Shown: positions 20,835-58,118 of the stretch, piece after piece
Position numbering within the stretch: the stretch's first letter is position 1
Layout of the letters: each line of letters starts with the position of its first letter
NCBI GenBank assembly: GCA_903813345.2
Contig: CAIIXF020000008.1
Span: forward strand, 23,046,822 to 23,110,821
Reading direction: 5' to 3'
From: Owenia fusiformis
Lineage: Eukaryota > Annelida > Polychaeta > Sabellida > Oweniidae
Length of the DNA: 64,000 nt
The notes under the pieces: generated by a model
Databases searched by the model: none
What the model was told of the DNA's origin: nothing
The model's input: only the letters and a program-made list of their open reading frames with translations
Position numbers and translations under genes: made by a program

Positions 20835-23108
20835 AGCAAATTTTAAAAATAGCTTTATAAGTTTATATCTTTGTAGCTATTGATGGAAAATGAATAGTGC
20901 TTAAGTGGCCATGCATATAGTACTTTACTTGATTACTGATATGATTTATCCAAAGAGTGCCATAAGGATCGAATTGTAAAAATGTACAAAATACTATATT
21001 AAGAATACTGTATTCTAAAATATTTAGGATTTTAGCCGCAATAATATCGCTTTACTGGACTCTTGATGCAAGGGACTGTTACTCAAAAGCATTGTTACAA
21101 TATGTTGACTGAATTATGATTATACCACAAAACTAGGATGTTGGAATCAAGATTTTACCCCATTTGCTGAAAGTGTTTCATTGTCTTTCCTGTGTGATCA
21201 TTAATGAAGTGTAGCATATCAAAGTCCTCAAGTGCAAGAAAAAAACTAATAATTTTATAGATTTTTAGTCTACAATTATAGTAAAGATAAGTTTTTAGAA
21301 TTGTACATGAACATTTGTCTCTGGATTTAAGAGCACTTGAAGCATTGCATAGGGACATGATAGATGGTTCATCACTCTCAGAGTTATTCCATGAAATATG
21401 GGTGGTGGTACTTAAACAAGCTTTTCCCTAAATCTAACAGTTACGTGGTGAAACTTTCAGATGTTTATGATAACTTAATTGTTGTAAGATAAACAAATTC
21501 CAGGAATATTCCTCGTTTGTCTTGTTTCAAATGTTTTTTGGACAGCGTGTATGTTGAGAAACATATGTTAGTTGTAATGCAACATATTTACAGTTAGGTA
21601 GTATTTACCTGATATTAGAGAGATTTTGCAACTCACTTATAGCATGTTGGTGAAACAAATATTTAGACACTTTCTAGTATAACTTATGGAGTGTTTGATT
21701 TCATCATCATTTATTGCACAGCTCTATACGCCCATAAATGTGTTCTTACGTATAGACAATGATTTATAAGAATATCACACTTGCGGACGTACAGAGCTGC
21801 GCAATAAATTATGGCGCAATCAAATGCTCCATAAGTTAGACATCATACAGGAATAATAAACATGCTATAAGCAATAACATTTCCCTAATATTTGTTTTAA
21901 CTCAGATTTCTCCGCCAATATTACATCTTTTAGGGGTCATTTTCAAACAAATATTCTTAACCAAGATTGGGAGGTGTAATTCATGTTTATAAATCTAAAT
22001 TCCATTTTTTAGATTCTGATTCTGATGTTAAAGATGTTGATTATAGGACAAATATAATATTTACTTGGACAGAAAAAAACGGAACCTATCAAAAGTGTCT
22101 AAATAAATATTTGTTTCACCAGCAGTCACACTTAAAAATTCTCATTTTATGGCAATCTATAGCAATCTAATGAAAGATCATAATACAATAATATAAGGTT
22201 TAGTGATGTGATCTTTACTTTGAGAGTACTATTTGTGTAAATGAGGTGACCTTTGTAATCTTTCAGATGACAGGATTTGCCTTCATGGCTGTGACTTTGT
22301 TGTAACTGTCTCCCAAGGGACAAAAATAACAATAAAAATGCAGTTTTTATGGAAAATAATTTATATTTTTACATTTTAAAGCCTGTAATATATGACAATA
22401 AATATAATATAATGTTAGAGATTAATGATAGTATTAATAATAAAAACACCTGTATGATAAAGAAAAATTGTTTTATTTGTGACTTGATATATAATTTTTT
22501 TAAACTTTTGCATTCCAAAATCAATTGGAGAAATTGAACCTAAGAGGCCCATAAGTTGTCAAATAAAATTGCACATTTGTATAGTTTCAAGGCAGTTTAC
22601 GTATTGAATAAAGTATTTGCTATTGTTAAATATACACAGTAATAAATAGTCCTTCAAACGATGATGGCACAGACAAAGCTGTTTGTTTTTGATTGTGAAT
22701 TAATAATCTACACTTGACACTCTAAGCAGATACAACAGAGGTTGAAATTTGAAATAACAGTTTCCCTTATAAGAATTACAAGACACCTATTTCTGACTTG
22801 AATCCATCAAAAAACTTATCAATTTTAATCCCTGAAATTGCTAGACAAGCATGATACTTATGTCCTTTTGAACTGTAGCTGTGGCTCAGGTCTGCTCCAT
22901 TTCAAATTCAAGACTGCTTCGAGCAATTCTAAAGCAATCATTTACAGCTTATGCCCACATTCAATCACAATCAACTTTTACTCTGTAAAAGTTTGGTATA
23001 AAAGTCCCTCATCAAACCATGTAAAAGCTACATAAAATGAGTCAAAATGCTCAAAATAATCCATCTTCAATTGCAATATTGGGTTCCAAAAACACTACAC
23101 GATATGTC
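20835..23108. other. Convergent 3' region between CHP1 and SEC23
   Basis: The two genes' 3' UTRs meet here. Plus-strand AATAAA sites at 22331 and 22607 and a minus-strand AATAAA at 22477-22472 are candidate poly(A) signals. A 157-bp MITE is at 21681-21837. No coding sequence is evident. Confidence 0.5.
21681..21837. mobile_element. 157-bp hairpin MITE
   Basis: Ends AACTTATGGAG / CTCCATAAGTT with inner pairs TTTATTGCACAGCTC / GAGCTGCGCAATAAA. Confidence 0.6.
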
Positions 23109-48150
<25,042 letters not shown>

Positions 48151-48164
48151 AGAATGAACCCAGT

Positions 48165-49258
48165 AGATGATTTTGAAAAAAAATTGGTCAATTTGAAACA
48201 AGTTGAAAAAATACATTTTTGACCTTGAAAAGGTCACTGAAGGTTGAATCTTAAATATAAAGTCAGATTTGAACTTCTGAAAACTTGTAGATGATTTTGA
48301 AACTAGACAACAGCAACGCCAAAGCGTAGCAAATCCCATCGAACAGCCATGGCTGGCATTTTTACAAACAAAGTATTTAGCAAAAATGGCGGCCATTTTT
48401 CAAAATGACCACAAGTGTCATTAGACAGTCTACCACAAGTGTCATTAGACAGTGTGCCATGCTTATAGTATTCACGTACCAAATATGAACAGAATCGCTC
48501 AACTACTTTTCGAGTTATAGTAAAATAGGATAAAATGATGGCCATTTTGAAAAATGGCCACCTTCTTTCAAAAGTGTCATTAGACAGTGTGCCATGCTTA
48601 AAGTATTCACATACAAAATATGAACAAAATCGCTCCGCTACTTTTCGAGTTAGAGTAAAATATGTTAAAAATGTTCTATCAAAAGTGTCATTAGACAGTG
48701 TGTCATGCTTATAGTATTCACATACAAAATATGAACAAAATCGCTCTACTACTTTTCGAGTTAGCAAAAATCATAAAATAGCGAGTAAAGGCCGCCATTT
48801 TTCAAGATGGCTGCCATGTGCTTCTTTAAGATCTACATTTCTAGCTTTATTAATGTCCTATATCATTTTTTACATTTAAAGCATATTGCTATTACAGTTT
48901 TACATATTGTACCTAAATTACTGTAAAATTGGCACTAAAATGACCGCCATTTTTGAATGAGCAGCCATTTTGAAAATCGGCTTTAGGGCAGAACTTCTAC
49001 CCCCATAGGGTATATGTTTACAAAATATGAACAAACAGGCCAACAGTATTTGAGTTATTGCCGGGACTGATGGACGTACATATGGCCAGACGGACGGACT
49101 GACAGACGGAGGCGTTCCCTATATCCCTCCAAACTGAAGTCAGTCTAAACATTATTTGATAAGTTATTGGAAGTTTTAAGAATTTGTTACAGATGCCAAT
49201 CGCCGTCACAAAAAAGCGGAGACCATAACAATATGTCACCACTTTTTGGTGGTGACAT
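48165..49258. mobile_element. Repeat K copy with nested Helitron-like insertion
   Basis: The left part (48165-48302) and right part (49139-49258) match a continuous copy at 51960-52228. The right end is the hairpin GTCACCAC / GTGGTGAC between CAATAT and ATAACTAG. The middle is copy H2 of the Helitron-like family. Confidence 0.5.
48303..49138 (-). mobile_element. Helitron-like repeat copy H2 with ~110-bp internal tandem repeats
   Basis: Terminal CTAG and ACGC..GCGT hairpin as in copy H1. Inside are three to four tandem units containing GTGTCATTAGACAGTGTG, ATGAACAAAATCGCT and CTACTTTTCGAGTTA. The 154-codon minus-strand frame across them is a by-product of the repeats. It ends in the GGACGGA tract without the usual 5' tip. 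Confidence 0.55.
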
Positions 49259-49423
49259 AACTAGTGCTTACAAGTATTTTTAGCTTTACCATGAGAACTT
49301 CTAGTGAAGATGGGAAGAGCATAGAAGAATAAAATGCCCGTTAAGCCAATACAAAAGTTATTCTCATTGTGTCATAGTTTAGGAGAAAAAATTTATGTAC
49401 TGGATAAAGCATAAGAATGAGAT

Positions 49424-49475
49424 TTTATAAGAAATAATACACCGAAGGCCTGAGGTTATTATTTCTTATCAAATC
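49424..49475. repeat. Small palindrome with CCGAAGGCC loop
   Basis: AAGAAATAATA pairs with TATTATTTCTT across CACCGAAGGCCTGAGGT. The loop resembles that of the other CCGAAGGCC palindromes. Confidence 0.5.
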
Positions 49476-50159
49476 GAATTCGAATGCTTTATCTTACTTA
49501 AATCACACACATTCTTATTACAGGTAAATGGTATATTGCGGTAAATGGTCAATGATCTAACCTGGAAAATTTTATTTCTTTTGTGTTGACTGCTCATGTA
49601 GGGGTAAGTGGTTTGATACATGTAAGTGAGTGAGTTCTTTTGAGTTGGCTGTTCATATAGTTATATAGCCAATTAATTGTAACAACAAAAAGAGTTGGTT
49701 GCATTGACCTCATGAGTGTGAGTTGATGTAAGTGACTGAGTGGGCTATACTTAGTCTAGCTTCAGTGCACTACAGGTGACCGTCAAGTCCAGAACATTGC
49801 ATTTGAATACAGCAGAATATTTGTAAGTAAGATAAGATCAATGATGTAGATAGCAACAAAAATTGATAAATTGTTTTATTCTAAAGAATGCACAGTAACA
49901 AGAGAAGGGTACATGTATTTTTGTATATTGTTTTTAGGGAATGAAAACTATCAAAAACTGTCAATGGTCATTTATGTCTCACTTGTTTTTGATAGCTTGC
50001 CAAGTGTACATTCTTTAAAAACAATAGAAAAATAATGCACTTTCCTTTTGATAAAACCATACATTCTTAAAAATAAACCACAGCAAATTCTATTGTGTTG
50101 CTACCCAAGTGGGATTTAATAGAAAATAAAATATTAATACATGTTTTTCATTTAATTTC

Positions 50160-51573
50160 TATCATTACCACCTTGCCGGGCATGTTCTAGGGGTGTTAGT
50201 ACTAGTTTAGAAGGCATTTATTTTACTATATTGACCTAAGCAATATGTGACGTCATAGTGGCGGACCAATAATGGATTAACAACCCGGCAATGTTCCCTG
50301 GGGAATTAGATATCGTTCAATGCTTATAATTTTCGTTCATTTCAAAGGGCAACATAGTGAAATATTGGACCAAGGACCGAAGGCCCAAGATTTCACTATT
50401 TTACCCTTTGAAATGACTTTATTAGTATTATTACCAGGGATTGTTTTTCTTGAACTTGATAATAATAAAATTATAGATCTAGATGTAGGAGTACAGACTG
50501 ACTATATTTAGAATGGAATATCTGGGATCTGACATATAGATGGATTAAAAACATTAGATATGCTCTAGTTATTTGTCTTAATTATCAATATTCTATATTG
50601 CCTCAGGATTGATTTATAATCTTGAGACGTAAATCGCATATGTCATCCTTCAGCTGTTCTCAAAGAGTTAAGAAATCACTTGGATTCAAAATAAATCATC
50701 ATGGATTTTTTTCTTAAAGGAACATTAATGGAACATTTTTGGTGATTTTCAACCTCTAAATCAACACCATATTAATTTCTATTGACAAGCTAAACATTAA
50801 TTTTTAATGAAATGAACACCTTAAACATCTTGCAGATGCGGATAAACATGACTTATTTTATCTCAATGAAGAAACATCAGTGGGTACCAACATCATCATC
50901 ACTAACAGACAGTGCCTCTTTAATAACATATGACACAATATTGGTTTGATAAATTAGAAATTATTTACAGTTTACATAGAAAATGAAACAGATATCTTGA
51001 TCACCATGAATGCTGAATAAATAAAAAATTGGATTAATGCTTACTGTGTCACTATAGAATGAAGTACACAACTACATGTACATGTATTTACTTAATTTCC
51101 TTTCTTTTAGGTATCAATGTCACATGTTTGAATATAATTGATTATTTATATCACTATACTTCTCAGTCTCTGAAATGATATTCACCAGTTACGACAGTTC
51201 AGTGTAATTCTAATTTCACACATCCCGGAATAGTGTAAGTCTTATAGTACAATAACTTCATTTCTAAGGGCAATATAGTGAAATATTGGACTGAGGGCCG
51301 AAGGCCCAATATTTCACTATATTGCTCGCAGAAATGACATTATTAGTATTATTACCACCGCTAACGACTAGGGCTGAAATAGCAAGAAAATTTTACGCAC
51401 TGAACGATATCTAATTTCCCGGGGTAAAATTGACGGTCCAGAATATATTCTAGACCGGTCCATATGGATCACCACTATGATGTCACACATTTCTCAGGTC
51501 GATATAGTAAAATGAATGCCTTCTAAACTAGCACTAAAAACCCTAGAACTGGCCCGGCAAGGTGGTAATAATA
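50160..51573. mobile_element. 1.4-kb TIR/foldback element containing two CCGAAGGCC palindromes
   Basis: Ends TATCATTACCACCTTGCCGG and the complement at 51553-51573. The arms remain alignable for about 200 bp (CTAGTTTAGAAGGCATT; TTAGATATCGTTCA). The palindromes AGGGCAACATAGTGAAATA (50347-50411) and AGGGCAATATAGTGAAATA (51266-51330) lie just inside the arms. The inner 800 bp is noncoding. Confidence 0.65.
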
Positions 51574-51959
51574 TAATTATAATTTTAGATATCACTAATT
51601 TGTTATAATATTATTGAGAGTGAGGAATATTAACAGTGAATTATAAAACAAATCTAATTCTATTTTCGGTGAAAACCTGTAACTCTTTAACAAGATTGCT
51701 TGAATAATTACAGGATTCCAACTGATATACATGTATGGGGAAGACTCAGGTGGCAATTATATAAAGGTAACCAGACATTCTTAGTAATATTAATTTCTAA
51801 ACAGAATATGGTATCTTCTTACACCATATAATAATAATCAGTCATGACATACAGAAAGGCCAAGTGGTTATACTTTCCATAGTGATTCTCTAGATCCAAA
51901 TGTAAAATATAATTAAACAAGGCATGTCGCAACCTAGTTGGTCACAATGTTATGACTTC

Positions 51960-52228
51960 AACTTGAGAATTGAACTTCTGAGAACTTGTAGATGATTTAG
52001 ATGATTTTGGTCAATTTGATGCAAGTTGAAAAATACCAATTTTGACATTTTTTGACCTTGAGAAGATCGTTGAAGGTCAAATCTAAAGTCAGATTTGAAC
52101 TTCTGAGAACTCAGTCTAAACAGTATTTGTTACGTTCTTGGAAGACACCGACGCTGACCGCCAAACAACCTCACAAAAAACGAGACCACAACAATATGTT
52201 ATCATTTTTGTTGGTAACATATTCATAT
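51960..52228. mobile_element. Repeat K, uninterrupted copy
   Basis: It contains TTGTAGATGATTTAGATG, GACCTTGAGAAGATC and GTCAGATTTGAACTTC, and ends in a hairpin GTTATCA..TTGGTAAC preceded by ACAACAATAT. Confidence 0.5.
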
Positions 52229-52389
52229 AGGGTATCAAATAAGAATTAGAACAACATTAGCCTCCATTCACTGACAAACTTGGAATGAAACCAGATGTAA
52301 TAAAAGCTTTATAATTGGTACACTATACTTACCTTATACCATAATTATTGGAAATTTTTTCAAATGTGATGAAGAATTTTCTTGAGCAA

Positions 52390-52815
52390 CTAGAAAACAT
52401 CAACTCTAGCAAATCCTACTGAACGAAACATGTTTTTTATAAACAATGACCATCTTGGAAATCATACAAAATTTGAATCCGATCCATCTTCTGGTAGCCA
52501 TTTTGAAATTTAGCTGCCATCTTGAAAATTCTTACTCAAGCAGAGCTCCTGTGTCCCTTAGCATCAACATATAAAATCTGAACCAAATCCATCAACTGGT
52601 ATTTGAGTTATCAAAGATTACGTCCTTTTACGAAATTCAGTGGCCATCTTAAAAATCTCTTAATGAGCAAAGCTCTTTTGTCCCTAGGCATCACCATAAA
52701 AGATTCTTCTCAACCAGATGTCTTACATCCATAAGGCATAAGCCTACAGCATATGTGCGTTATTATCTGGACAAACGAACAGATGGATGGACGAATGACG
52801 GACGGTTGAACGAAT
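52390..52815 (-). mobile_element. Helitron-like repeat copy H5 (terminal hairpin lost)
   Basis: It starts CTAGAAAACATCAACTC but lacks the hairpin's second arm. The body has GCCATTTTGAAA and GCCATCTTGAAAA, and it ends in GGACGGA-type sequence at 52770-52810. Confidence 0.45.
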
Positions 52816-53021
52816 ACAATATCATTTGTATTAAGTAGTCCTTGGAGAATGACTGAGAGAGACAAACATAGGTAACAAAATAATTTGTGTTATAGGGCTT
52901 AAAAATCAAGAAACCAATTTTGGGAGAAGGACATACAGACAGACATGGGTAACAGCACAATTTGTGTAATAGGGCTTGGATACCAAGATATCAATTTTAG
53001 GAGCATTACACAGGTATTTAG

Positions 53022-53689
53022 TAGGGATGGGACGGTTCGTTTCGGTTCGGTTCGGTTCGGTTTTTCGGATCATCAGCCGTCGGTTCGGTTTTTTCGGTTC
53101 GGTTCATTCATTTTAAGGATTTGTATTGATTGACATGATTAGCTGCTTTGTCTCTGACTTCACTGCTGACTGTCACTTTCTTTTAATACAACCAATAAAA
53201 TAACTAATTTATGCTTTTTGGGAAAACGGGAATTTGAGATCCAGACGCCATATTTGAATGTATTGTGGGTGCTCACAAAATAATACCCTATATCGAACCT
53301 GCGCAAATATAAATTTGCGCAAATCTTTGTATCAATTATGCCACGTTATAACAATATTTTATAGATGGAATTTTATGTTATAGTATTTCATGAACAAAAG
53401 AATATAGTACCAGGGACCACATGATTGATAACCGAAGGATACGAATACGCGGATACGAAACGAATCTAGTAAACGAGTGAGCTAGCAACAGACAAGACAG
53501 ACAAGGTAGGGACTAGGAATATCAAAAATGTTGCTGTAAAACAGTGTTTTTAACTGTTTTATTGATACTTGACCAATGAAATATTAATCCGAAAACGATC
53601 TGAAAAGCTGATCCGAAAGTAGGGCCGTGATCCGAAAACCGATCCGAAGGCTATGAACTGCGGTATTTCGGTTATCCGTCCCACCCCTA
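53022..53689. mobile_element. hAT-type nonautonomous transposon
   Basis: TIR TAGGGATGGGACGG / CCGTCCCACCCCTA (one mismatch) with an exact 8-bp target duplication GTATTTAG at 53014-53021 and 53690-53697. (TTCGG)n follows the left TIR and CCGATCCGAA-type repeats precede the right one. No transposase. Confidence 0.9.
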
Positions 53690-53884
53690 GTATTTAGTTA
53701 CCATGGTAATATAACAACAACATTATACATGATGACCAGAGAGATAACTGAAGAATAATTTACAAGATTTATCCTTGTAAAGCTGCACATTTTGAATGAA
53801 AATTAAATTCTATTTCATTGACCTCCAATGTCATGGTTGATTATGAATAGAGAATCAGTTCATATATCAAGGGCATGAATTATA

Positions 53885-56390
53885 CAGGGTGGGCCAAAAA
53901 ACATCCACGTTTTTTGTATTTGCTACAACATTGTTATATTACAGACAAATGTACAAACCATATTTCATTGGAAAAACAATTAAATTTCCAACAAAATGAA
54001 ATGTGTTTTTGTCTTAAAATATCATCCAGATTACCACCGGGGTCAAAATCATGATTTACCAAGTGCCTAATACAGAATGCCAAGAACTGAACAGACAGAT
54101 ATAACCCCTATGTCAGGTTTGGGGATATTATTCAAATAATATAAGGTCAAAATTGTTGATTTTTGTATCAAAAGAAAGCAAATTGATTTACAAATGCGAT
54201 AATATGAGTTATTTTACCATTTTGATAGGTATTGATAATATAGCCTTAATAATGTTGTGAAGTCTGTATCAAATAGTTGAATATTTACTTAGTATTAAAG
54301 GGTTCCGATTAGCATCCCGTATAAAAACAATATGGCGGCTCCAGGCGAATCAACTGGATCAGTCCATTTTTAAGAAATAAGGGGAGTTCTGTAAAATCCA
54401 GTTTATTGAAATTGTCTTTGAGATAAAGTAATCCGTTTATAATGATTTTGAAAACGTTATCCAAAGAGTGATTGCGTTCAAAGAATACATGTACAACAGC
54501 CAATATAAATCCTTGTATTAGAACTGCTTTGTTTCATTTGTAGGATATTTCATATGCCAAGCTGTGTGCTATTACGTTATGGGGAAATTTAGATGCCAAT
54601 TTTTCCTTATTATACACAAATAGAAGATCCTGAAACTTCACCCATAAATGTGGAATTGATTTGTCAAAATAAAAATCACCCTTTTATAAATGTGTGACGA
54701 TCTATAATATACTTATGCTAAATAACAGTTAGAGGTGTTGACACAACGACCTCGAACCTGTATACCCTTGAGTATTATTCCGGGATCGGGCCTTTTATAC
54801 TAAACGGTGAGCAACACCAGAAACGAGCGTTCGATTTGCTAAACGATATGCGTCACCCTTTAAGACATTTTTGATGTAATAAATGCCCGTTTAAGGCTAA
54901 AATTATCATGAAACGGGCAACAATGATGTTGTTCTTATATAACTTAACTGACATTTTAAATGTCAGACAATGCAATTATAGACACCAGAAGAGGAAATAC
55001 TGGAAATTCATTTCATATCATGGGTTATGGCAAAATTTCAACTGAGTTTCTTTGCAAAACGTGTTTGAAGCAAATATCAATGTACCTAACAAACCATCCT
55101 TATAACGAACTATAATGCATAAAATATTTTAGGGCTATAAAAAGATATACAAACAATATTACAACTCAATTACAGTTACAGTATTTTTTTATAGACATTT
55201 TCAACATACCAGTTAAGATATTACAAATATAGGACACAATGTGTACAACATGTCCCCATCAATGGGTGATCCCATCAAATGGATATCCTGAAAATGAGTA
55301 GACAAGACTTTACTGACACAATTTTAGGACGGAAAACCAAAGTGGCTACCTTAAAATTTACCCAGAATGCCAAAACATTAGTCAGTTCTAGATTTTCATA
55401 GTAAGAACCACCCCTGAAAATTTGAAATTGGTCCGTCAGTTAACCAGAAAACGCGTTAACAAGACTTTACAGACAAGATTTTAGGACGACTTGACATTTA
55501 CCCAGAATGCCAAAAAAACTAATCAGTTCTAGATTTCCATGCTATGAATCATCCCTGAAAATTTGAATTTGATCTACCAAATGGTTCACCTGAAAATGCA
55601 TAGACAAGACTTTACAGACAAGACTTTACAGACAAGATTTTAGGATGGAAAATCCAAAATGGTTTCCTTGACATTTACCCAGAATGCCAAAAAACTAATC
55701 AGATCTAGATTTTCATACTAAGATTCATCCCTGAAAATTTGAAATTGATCTACCAAATGGTTCACCTGAAAACGCGTAGATAAGACTTTACAGGCAAGAT
55801 TTTAAGACAGAAAAATCCAAAATGGCCGACAATTAAAAAGTGATTATGAGTTTTTGCTGATTTCTTTATCATATATACCTACTTTTAACAATAACATAGG
55901 CTTTTACAAGAAAGTACACCTGAAATTATTTATAAAGCTACTTAATAGTTAAAGTATAAAAACTCAAAAACACCATTCAATATGATACAAAGTATTACCG
56001 CACGCTAACTTTTCTTAAGACATTCAAAATGGCTGCCATGACTGAGTTAACAGGTCCAAAACCTATTCAGATGTAGAATGAATTGAGCTGAAGAAGATGT
56101 TAAAGTTTTAAAAGCAACTGTGAAGCCGTTTTTCTTTAAGTTTGCAAACAAGGATTTTAGCATTTGACTTCAAAATGGCCGACAGGAAGTAGGTATTGAG
56201 TAGTTCATCCACATCTGTATGCACTCATAAGTTATCCCTGAAAATTTGAAGGTGATATCTGTAGCGGTTTTGGAGATAACTGCCGGACGTACGGATGGAC
56301 AGACAGACGGACGCGCCTAGGTTGACAATATGGCCCCACACTATGTGGTGGGGACATAATAAAAAGTGGACATTTTTTAGGCCAACCTTG
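53885..56390. mobile_element. TA-flanked TIR element with nested tandem-repeat insertion
   Basis: Ends CAGGGTGGGCCAAAAAA and the imperfect complement TTTTTTAGGCCAACCTTG, flanked by TA (53883-53884, 56391-56392). The left part has no recognisable transposase. About 55.2-56.36 kb is a separate repeat. Confidence 0.5.
55200..56362. mobile_element. Repeat with four ~165-bp tandem units and a terminal hairpin
   Basis: Units share GACAAGACTTTACAGACAAG, TTTACCCAGAATGCCAAAA, ATCCCTGAAAATTTGAA. The right end has GGACGTACGGATGGACAGAC and then a hairpin CCCCAC..GTGGTGGGG between CAATATGG and ACATAAT. Confidence 0.5.
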
Positions 56391-57496
56391 TACAACAAAT
56401 AAACATGTATGTAGAAATGTTACATCCTGTTCAAGTTCCAGTCAATCAAAATACCTTGTTAGATCAAGATGGTTCCATATGTCAATAAACCAATATCTAC
56501 AAAGAACAAGAGAAAGAGAGTGGTCAAAAACCACTTTGTTAAGTGATGCCATTTTGTGCAAAACAATCGTCAAATTAATAATTCTTTTTCATCTTGAACT
56601 CAATTTTTGATCTTCCATTTTTATGCACAGGTAGAGGATTTGTGTTTATACACCTTCATATCACCTTGCCTAAATTTCCGAAAATTGACATTTGGACTTA
56701 TCAATTGTTTCTTAGAGAATAAAAACAATGGAATATCTACATAAGAAAAAAAGAGGAAGTATCCAATGACTACTTTAATATTCTTTCTAATATAATATAA
56801 CAATTCTACCAATATATGGACATATCTTTGATGGCACTTGAAGTAAAATATCAAGATGTTTACATTACGGATTACAAGGGAAGTAGCTATCTTTTATTTC
56901 CCTTCAAAGATGACATCTCATGTTTCATCCTAAATTCTACTGGTTTTGTTTGTAAACTGTCATTTCGTTAACTAAAACATCTGACAAAAGTATTTACTTA
57001 AGTCTGTTTCATGGCTCTAACTCACTAATTTCACATGTTTATTCATTTATTGTATAATTGACTTCGTGTCAATGTGTTTACAATGGAGAATGTGCACTCA
57101 AAGGAGTACACTGTACTTTCATTAAAATTATTTTGGCGCTTTTTAATTCAAATAGGTCATTACAATCAAACTGCACTATTGTTTCACAAAAACATATTTA
57201 TGATCTTGCAACAGACAGTCCTGATTTCAGATATGATCAGTTAAATGGCAAATAGCAATTAAGATAATTGAATGTATATGGAAAGACTATTTACATTACC
57301 CATTACCCGTTTAAATACAAGTGAATAAATATAGTGAATAATCATGATCATAATTATAACATATATCATGAATAAAATCAGCTCTGTTTCTGGAAATGTG
57401 CTAAATAAACTATGGTTGGAGTTTTCACAATTTAAAGCTAACGAAGACATCCTGTTTTCATGCTATTATTAGTGATTAATATTCACACAGAACAAA

Positions 57497-58118
57497 CTAG
57501 AAATCGCCAACTCTACTGAGTAGCAAATCCCAACGAACACTATAACATAATCTGTATTTGAGACAAAAATACAAACATAAGAGATATATGAGAATTTCTA
57601 CCGATTTAATCATTTTGGTGACCATTCAAGAATTTCAAAGGCACAAATAATAAAGACAATATATTTGAGATGTAATATTTATAAACAAATATCTTTACTT
57701 AAGTGGTTGATAAGCCCATGTGGGCTGGGTTGTTATTTTATTACTTTTCTTTTGTATTGTACTGTATTAAATGATGTAAACTTACCACTGTAAATAACAA
57801 TAAAACTAAACTAAACTAAACTATATTTGAGATCTAAGAAAGTACCATGTTACCCTCTAAGTAACAGCGAATTCCTGCTAGGCAGCCAATTAAAATTTTT
57901 TTAAATTCTCCCATTTTTAAAGTGGCAGCCATCTTGGAAATGTTTTTGTTTTTTTTGTTGCGTACAACTATACACCAATATACATTTTTCAACCAAATAT
58001 GAAGAAAATCTGTCTACTAGTATTCAAGTTATCTTCCGGACGGAGGGACGGACTGACTGACGGATGGACGGACAGGCGTAGGGCCTTATTATATCCCTAC
58101 TGAACTTCGTTTGTTGGA
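57497..58118 (-). mobile_element. Helitron-like repeat copy H6 with a nested retroposon
   Basis: Terminal CTAG, ACTC..GAGT hairpin and GCAAATCCCAACGAAC at one end; the GGACGGA tract and ACGAAGTTCAGTAGGGATAT at the other. Confidence 0.55.
57672..57821 (+). mobile_element. 150-bp retroposon tail with perfect 12-bp target duplication
   Basis: Flanked by TATATTTGAGAT at 57660-57671 and 57822-57833. It ends in AATAAAACTAAACTAAACTA, a (ACTAA)n tail as left by LINE retrotransposition. The source LINE is not identifiable from 150 bp. Confidence 0.85.

Noticed and set aside
48303-48767. 154-codon minus-strand open frame
   Set aside because: It is made of three near-identical blocks because the DNA is a tandem repeat within a mobile element; there is no start context, domain or splice support.
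49776-49820. Short plus-strand exon between TACAG and GTAAGTAAG
   Set aside because: Good donor but weak acceptor tract, no linked exons and no conserved peptide.
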